This document shows positions 37,701-46,700 of a stretch of 64,000 nt of DNA, one piece after another. Source of the stretch: Periplaneta americana (taxonomy: Eukaryota > Arthropoda > Insecta > Blattodea > Blattidae); contig NC_091119.1 in the NCBI RefSeq assembly GCF_040183065.1, forward strand, positions 108,638,263 to 108,702,262, written 5' to 3'. Position 1 is the first letter of the stretch; each line of letters opens with the position of its first letter. Below the pieces are notes generated by a model. It saw only the letters and a list, made by a program, of their open reading frames with translations. It made no database searches and was not told the DNA's origin. The translations under genes and the position numbers were made by a program.

Positions 37701-40700
37701 AAACAATTAAGCCTACAGGTAGCATACAGATGTAATCTGAGTTTGTACAGAAAAAAATATATACTACCTGTAACTTCTGTAAAAAGTTCCACAAAAAACT
37801 GTTACGTAGGAGGAAAGTTAATTTTGTGTAAATGCACTCCCTTTAAAGGAGTAGATCCTCTTATGGAACCGTAAATATAGTTTGTATACAAAAATATATG
37901 CTACCTGTAACTTCCGTACAATATTTCTTAAAAATCTGTTAGATAGGAAAGAAGTTATTTTGTCTACAACCAATCCCTATGAAGGGGTAGTCCCTCTTAA
38001 TTAGAGTTTGTGCACAAAAAAGATGTGCCATCTATAAGGTCTATGCAATGTTTCATAACAATTCATTGTTAATTTTGTCCAGCTAGATTTACGTTTTAGC
38101 ACACTGTGTGCTGTAGTAAAAAAATCTGACAAGATAAAGTTATAAATTGATGAAAAAAAAACTTTCAATTCTAATATTTGTATGGAGAAATTTTAACATT
38201 ACTAACGAAAGAGTTGAATAATATAATATATATATATATATATATATAAGCAAATATTCCGAACAAAAGTGGTAGTTTTTACTAGACAATATTATTTTTT
38301 AAAATAAAAACCCGAGGAAGAATTTTATAAATTAGTTATTTAAGAACTCTTTCTCAACTGCATGGTTATTTAGCACTGGTGGACTTAAAGGAAAGATGAG
38401 ACTGAGGATTTGCTATGCGATGAACTGAAAATAGCTTTACAAATTGGGAATACCTCGTGAAAAAACCCAGTCAGGCAATTAGCTCAAGGGGATTTGAACC
38501 AATGACCAAAAAGTAGTTATGCATGAATTTGATTTGCTAATCCCTAAGCTATGCCAGACACCTTGGGGAAAAAGACAAATAAAATGCGTAACTTTATAAC
38601 AAGAGCAATGAAATTAAATTTAGCAAAAAAATAACAGGGAAATGAATAAGAAATTAAATAAGGATCCCCATCATCATGAATTACAAATAAGATATAATAA
38701 CAATCACATAAATAAGAGACGAGAACGAAAATGTATCCCATTCTAAAAAAAAAATACAATACAGCTATTAACTGTAACATAAGTACTGATTTTGAATGCA
38801 TCCAACAAACTATAAGCAGAAGCAATAAGAAAACACAAACACAATCAAGTTGCTACCTAGACAGAACTTGAAAACAAAGAAAATAAACAACAGTAAACAG
38901 AGTATGGACAGATTCAGATTCTATCTTCAATTTAATTTTCATGGGTTCTAAATCACAATTTATGATGGTTCTTATCATACTCACCTTTCTTAAAGCTGTC
39001 AGACCTGTAAATATCCCGTAGTTCCTTCATGAGCCTGTCAGTTGCTTGCACAGATCCAGAGACAGACCCTTTTAGATAATCTTGCCTCTGATTCTGTCGT
39101 AGCCGTTCTAGTGTTGCCAAGTGTTCCGTGTCCATTTCATCCATCTGAAAATGCACATCACTTTTAAACAACAACCATACTTTTTTATTTTATTTTATTA
39201 GTGTTTTGTTCATTTGTCTGTATGTCATTCATTTACTCATTTCTTTTCTTTTTCTTGTATTTCCATAAAAATTATTCTTTCCAATTACAAGAGTTAAATC
39301 CGCAACAACTCATTTTTCATGTTATTTTCTATCTGAAGTGCAAGCATTTTTCGCTAATAACAAAATGTTCATCCTGCACTATAGTGATGTGGTCTAAAAC
39401 AGCATGCCTGAATTCGTGTAAAGAATGAGTGCTGGTTCCAGTCCTCATTGAGAAGGAATTTTCTCATGAAATGTCGGCCAGTGTACAGGACAAGTATCTA
39501 TCCAGCAACATGATGAATTTGGGGAGCTAAGCTAGATAGTGAAATCCAATTTCAGAAATCAGCTATAATGACTGAAAGGGGGGGGGGATTATCGTGCTGA
39601 GCACACATTACCTCTGTAGGCTACTGGATGGATGATTGTTCACCTCTGGACGTGGACGTGAGACCAGCAGTCAGCTGGTTTGCCTTAGCCCTTCATGGGC
39701 TGTTGCACCTCTGATTTAATTTCTAACAAAATATTCAATTAAATACAGATTTCGGTAGGTCTCCAGCTGAAAACTCCTTCAGACCGAAAACTTTAGGAGT
39801 TAAAACACATCTATACAAATGCAAAACTAATGTAACCAAAACCATTATGGAAACAGAGAAAAACACAAGGACCATTTTTCCGTAAAAGCTTTAGTTTTCT
39901 GAACACTTATATACTCTCAGAACCTGTACTGCTTACTCGCCACAGATAATTTGAGCCAGATAGATACACCAACGGTCGATCTTTACTAGGATCAATGAAG
40001 CCATGTCCATAGCACACTAATGTCTGAAAAGTAGGAAAGACGAAAACAGGAGCAATTTCCTTTCAGAAAAAGCTACTGTTGGGACTGGCCAAAGAGAGAA
40101 TAAGAGTATATCTCATTACAAACCATTAATATTCTTTAATTTTTCTAACATATTTTAAGTGGTAAAATAATAAAAGTGATTCCAAAATATGATTTTTTAC
40201 AAAATGAAGAGATTCTAATTAAATTGCACAATTAGTACATAAGCTTAAGTACACTTTCTGGGGGAGGGGGAAGAGGGGGGATAAAAAAAGTTTTGTGGAA
40301 AATTAGTATTTATTTTTATTTGGGTTAACGGCAAACAATTTCAATTATGCATGTATTTTTTTTTCATGACACTTCTAGAAAATAAATTATGTTGTTGCTG
40401 TTTTCTAATGCCAGGTGTTTGACAATAAAGTCATTTGACCTCTTGCACTCCAATGTTTTTCAAAGATATTATCATGACCAGCCACTGAAGCTGCAAAAGG
40501 GTATCTGTCGGATACAGGGGGGAGAGCCATTAATCCTTCCCATTGAAGGCTTTAAGGAACCAACCTGGACAAATACCCAATGTCCCATCCCTACCTTCCC
40601 GTGGTGCAGCTGTTAGTAAGCATAATTTTACAAGCTGAACTAAAGGGAGGGGCTACTCATCAATCAGCACTGGTCAGCTTGATGAGTGAATGACTGAATT

Positions 40701-43700
40701 TGGTATAATTTTCCTCTATCCAATACCTAATTCCCTCTTTACCCTTTCCTGAACTCTTACTTTCTTCGACCCTGACGGCATTAGAGCATTTGAGGCCTAG
40801 GGGTTCATTTCCCTTTCCTTCCTCCTCTTTCTACTTTTCTGTTCCTAGTGCTGACCTGCTATGGCACTAAAATCGTCCTCCAGTGGCTTAAGGAGGGAAA
40901 GCTGGTGATCAACAATATCTCCCAGCTAGGTCCAATGGACCCGTCGACCAACAGCAGGTGTGGTCCTCCAGACATTCTAGGGATTGTGTGTGAATGAAGT
41001 AGCCACCAAAACGTTAAAATATGGTGTTCACTTAAATCAGCTACAACTTGCCATTTTTCACTCCAATATGAAATGAGTACCATTAAGGTAAAATTATCCG
41101 GAGGTAAAATAGTCCCCCAATTGGATCTCCGGGCGGGGACTACTTTAATGGTACAGAATCAACTAAACATCTTACAATGGAATGCTGGCAGTATAACATC
41201 AGCCAAGAAGACTGAACTAGCCAATATACTCTCAGAAAATAAATTATAAATAGCAATATTATTGCTAACATGACTAAGAACTCAACTTTTGCAAACACAT
41301 GAAATTTACTGTAAAATCAGAAAGTATGTGTAGTCTCATAACACCAATTTATTTTTGTGAAACCATTAGCCAAGGTACCTTCAATGGATTAATAAGTAAT
41401 GTCATAGGTAAGTGAAAATTTTCCATAAACAGGCTATAGCAATTTTTTCTTACAAATAAGCAACTCCAGTACAGACCTTGTATCTTCAAAACTTCGTTTT
41501 AAGGAAATAGGATCTTTTACATAAATCAGTTACCTATAAAGTGTTAAGGTTAATAAAAAAACTGTTCCAAACTTTTAGATTTTCAATAGATTTTTATGAT
41601 TCACTTAGAAAAATTAATACAACTCACGCTAATTAGGAGACATAACAAGGAGTGGCATAAGGACTAAATAACCTATTTAAAAGAGAGAGAACATGTTACA
41701 AAGACACAAACAATAATACTTACAGTACTTGCTTCAGTATAGGAGGCAAGACCTGTCCTGTGACCTTATCATGTGCCATGGCTGTATCACCAATGAGTAT
41801 GGAGGGGAAAGACAGGTTTTAGTCTGAGATGAACTTTCGTGTCTGTAGATTCGTATGATATTAATCATCATTAAATAAACTCTCTTTCTTATAGCTCATT
41901 CTTTCCCATACTGCACAGCTCGCATGCCAGGTCTCGCCTCCTCATCTTAAAAATAATTATATGAATAACTTACAATTCAACTTACAGTTCGACAGACAAG
42001 AAAGTAGAATAAGTGCTGCATGTTCACTTCAGTCAAATTTCACCCATAGCATTTAGTCTGCTGGATTGTAACCACAAGTAGAACACAGGTAGTTCAAAAC
42101 AGTCATACACGTTAAACATTTACTTCCCTCAATAAGGGAGGGCAAACATTTACTTCCCTCAATAAGGGAGGGCAGTACAGGCTACTTCTACTGCAGAACA
42201 TCTGTAACATTGCAATCTACTCGCCATGGAACGCTACTCAAAGAGGATTTCAGAAATAATTTACCAACCAATTCATCATCCACAAAAAGAAGAAGAGAAA
42301 TCAACACTGGTTGTATTGTAACACAAATGGTCCATCAGTGTTATCAATGTGTCTCATCTTCTAACTGTACCCATTCACCCAATATAGTAGTGTTCGCATA
42401 GAGAACTCAATTCATTTAATTAGTTTCAGTCATCAGGGTTTAGAATTAGCGATGTCCTCATTTGTATTACAGCTCACCTTACTCTTAGCAACACCCTCGC
42501 CTTCATCCATTTCAAGGTGAAGATCCTCCTCTCCCTCCTCATCATCGTCATCATCTTCGTCGTCCATATCGCGATCCTCCTCGAGGCGGTCTGGAAGTCG
42601 ATAGCCTGTTGCAGTTGGCATTGTGAGCAGGGCAATGTCCGGAGGCTCTGGGATGCAGTGTAGTCGACATAGTTCCCGCAAGAGAATACCAACTTGGTTC
42701 AGGACCTGTGGGAAAACAAGCATAGGACATCCATCCTCAACTTACCAAATTAATGGTATCAATATTTCATGACAACAGAACTATACCTTAAGATGGTCAC
42801 TCATGTTGATGTTGATGGTAAAGGCTGGATATGAATGAATGTCAATTTTGTGTGAGAAAATAATCACGAAATCGTTTAGGTGTTTGACTGATTGCATATA
42901 TGTCATTAGATTCGAGGACAGATAGTTCAAAACTGGCCATCGGTGATGGATTTTCTGGACGTTAAAATCTTTACAATGTAAATCTTTGAAATGTAAAGCT
43001 GAATGTCCTATACCATAAACTTTCAATACATAGAATAATTATGTCCCTAAATGAGAGGGTTTCATGTAAAATATACTTAAAATTCAATTGTGCCAGTCAT
43101 TGGATGATGTGGATAAAAGTGAGGCTGAAGATGCATCTCAGAATTTCAAGATCAATCTCACCGTCAGGTGGATAAAAACATGTGTCTCAATTGTTACCTG
43201 TGACCACTGAAGTCCAATAGAATTCCACTAACGAGATGTATCTCAATCGAGAGGTGGAAGAAGTTTAAATGGATTTTGTACAATTGAGATTGATCTTAAA
43301 AACTTCTGAGTTACCTCCGTAGATATTTCAACAGTTGACAGTGAAGTTGGAAAGTAGAATGGCAGAGTTCATGACGTTGGCTAAGAGGAAAAGTAAAATG
43401 TACAAGATTCGGAGGGATTCTCATGTTCAAAATTATACAGAATTGTATCGATTTGAAAGACAAAATGTGCAGTATCTCTCGGAACACTTTTTTATGAGGC
43501 GTGGTGGGGCTCTCAGTGTAGAACAAAAAAATGAAGATTTTCTTACAATGTGGAGGACCCAGGTAGTAATCACAGTGGTGAGGCAGAGGATATTGGTGTG
43601 GATCGGAGTACGGTGTCTGATACATTTTGGGACTTCGCTCAGAAAACTCAATTAAGTTTCTATCCACAACAGAGACACTAGAAAATGCAAAGTTAGAATG

Positions 43701-46700
43701 GCAAGAGCGGTACACATTCACCCACGCATTAGCAGCAGTAAATTGCACCAATGTGCTAATTAAAAAAACGCAGGGGTTAAGAGAGAAGTTTTATATGATA
43801 TTCTTATTGAATTTGGTATTCCCAAGAAACTAGTTCAATTAATTAAAATGTGTCTCAGTGAAACGTAAGCAGAGTACGTATAGGTCAGTTTCTGTCAGAT
43901 GTGTTTCCAATTCACTGTGGGCTAAAGCAAGAAGATGCACTATCACCTTTACTTTTTAACTTTGCTCTAGAGTATGCCATTAGGAAAGTCCAGGATAACA
44001 GAGAGGGTTTGGAATTGAATGGGTTACATACCTGCTTGTCTATGCGGATGACGTGAATATGTTAGGAGAAAATCCACAAACGATTAGGGCAAATACGGGA
44101 ATTTTACTTGAAGCAAGTAAAGAGATAGGTTTGGAAGTAAATACGGGAATTTTACTTGAAGCAAGTAAAGAGATAGGTTTGGAAGTAAATCCCGAAAAGA
44201 CAGAGTATACGATTATGTCTCATGACCAGAATATTGTACGAAATGGTAATATAAAAATTGGAAATTTATCCTTTGAAGAGGTGGAAAAATTCAAATACCT
44301 GGGAGCAACAGTAACAAATATAAATGATACTCAGAACGAAATTAAACACAGAATAAATGCCTGTTATTATTCGGTTGAGAAGCTTTTATCATCCAGTCTA
44401 TTGCCAAAAAATCTGAAAGTTAGAATTTATAAAACAGTTATATTACCGGTTGTTCTTTATGGTTGTGAAACTTGGACTCCCACTTTCAGAGAGGAACATA
44501 GGTTAAGGGTGTTTGAGAATATGTGCTTAGGAAAATATTTGGGGTTAAGAAGGATGAAGTTACAGGAGAATGGAGAAAGTTACACAACACAGAACTGCAC
44601 GCATTGTATTCTTCACCTGACATAATTAGGAACATTAAATCCAGAAATGCATATAGTGTTAGTTGGAAGGCCGGAGGGAAAAAGACTTTTGGAGAGGCCG
44701 AAACGTAGATGGGAAGATAATATTAAAATGGATTTGAGGGAGATGGGATATGATGGTAGAGATTGGATAAATCTTGCTCAGAAAAGGGACCAAGAATACA
44801 ATGCGTGCAGTTCTGTGTTGTGTAACTTTCTCCATTCTCCGGTAACTTCATCCCTCTTAGCCCCAAATATTTTCCTAAGCACCTTGTTCTCAAAGACCCT
44901 TAATCTCTGTTCCTCTCTCAAAGTAAGAGTCCAAGTTTTACAACCATACAGAACAACCGGTAATATAACTGTTGTATAAATTCTAACTTTCTAAGCTAAA
45001 CATGACCACATGTAAAAAATTATTTTCTTGCAAATTCCTTAGCCATGCTAGCACGAAGTCAGTCAATGTTTTTTTATTATCTTTATCACCACAATTATCA
45101 TAAACAGAATGCAACAATAAAATATCTCTCTCGCTCTCTCTCCCCCTCTCTTTTTGTGATATTCTTTCTTTTTTTACTCATAATCAATTCTACTTATAAA
45201 ATTTTCTATTCTTTTAACCTTTTTCTTACCATCCCTACCATATAGGACTAGTGCTCCTCAATCTTTAACACATTCTGCCTTAATGAAATGGGGATAATGT
45301 GTGTTCAATGTCAAGACGTTTGGCAATGAAGCCATTAGTCTTCTTGCACCCAATATTTTTGCACCAAGATATCTTCTTTCTCTACGGCTGCACATGTTCT
45401 ATATTCGTTTCTTCATTGGTATTGTATAGGATGCAGAAAGATGTATTGAATACTCCTATTCTTGTAAATAACTTGATAAACAGTCATGGCCTGTCACCAA
45501 TCTAAACAAAGCAACAATAGGTTTTTGTGATGATTGTGGCATTTCTTCAGAATTTCTTGATATTATTTCCCATGATTTGCTTTAAGTTTAATGTACTAAC
45601 ACTATAATAACCAGTATCAGAATTCCTTGAATGTTTATAACAGGTCAAAACAATAATTTGGGAGTACGACATGAACTGTCTCGATCTATGACAAACAGTA
45701 TATTCACTTCCTTACAAGAGGCTACACTTGCGTTATTACTTTGATAACCATAACATTACCAGTATGTAGGGAATAATACAAACAGCCTATGATCCTTAAC
45801 TTCCCATGGACGTCCCAATCAACATTCCTTAAGAGTTATAAACTAAATAAAACAATCACATCTGCCTACGTTAAATGTTACCAAATATATTTCCCGTACA
45901 AACTATTATTATCAATAAATGTTTCTAGCAAGCTGTCTTTGGAAGGAAAATAAAAATATTTGTGTAATAGTTCTAGATTTGTGTCCACCACTTTGGAGTA
46001 GTGGTTAGCATGTCTGACTGTGAACTAATGGGGCCCAGGATCAAATTCTGGTTGGTACAAGTTGCCTAGTAGATTTTTTCAGCAGTTTTTCCTCAAGCCA
46101 TTAAGAGCAGACACTGCTGAGTAACTTTTGGTGTTGGACCCTGGGTTCATTTCGCTGTCATCACTATCTTCATCCATCCTGCTTACTTCCATACTCATAT
46201 GTCATCCTATCATATGGGGCTAACAGAATCTAACTTAGGCTAATGGGTGCTCCAACTTCAGAACAGGATTCATCATAATCATCAAAAAGTAGACAAAGGT
46301 GAAAATGGCCACAATCAATATGAGCGGTGTTACTAAAAAAAATTCTAGATTTGTAACATATTAAAGAATAGTAACATGAGGTTAGCAGCTGGATGGTCGG
46401 TCTGGGTCCTTAAAGGATTGTAGAGCCAAGGTTTATTATAATTGTTATTATTAACCTTGACTGATAGGGGCTACTCAAATAATTTCTACTAGACATCATC
46501 TTCACTAATGTTATTTCCTTACGATATGAGGTAATTATTTCTATCAAGCGTCTCCATCTTGGAAGTATAAGAGGGCTACTTATATGAAAATATGGCTATG
46601 AAAGAACTATACCAACAAGCTGTTAATGCTTAGTAACAATTTACTGAAGATGTTAACTGCAGGAAAAGCTTTCTTTACATACGTGGTTGTCTCTGCCAGA

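Noticed and set aside
42474-42692. Second minus-strand frame over the acidic UBE2Q exon
   Set aside because: Out of frame with the conserved VGILLRELC segment and without splice-phase support.
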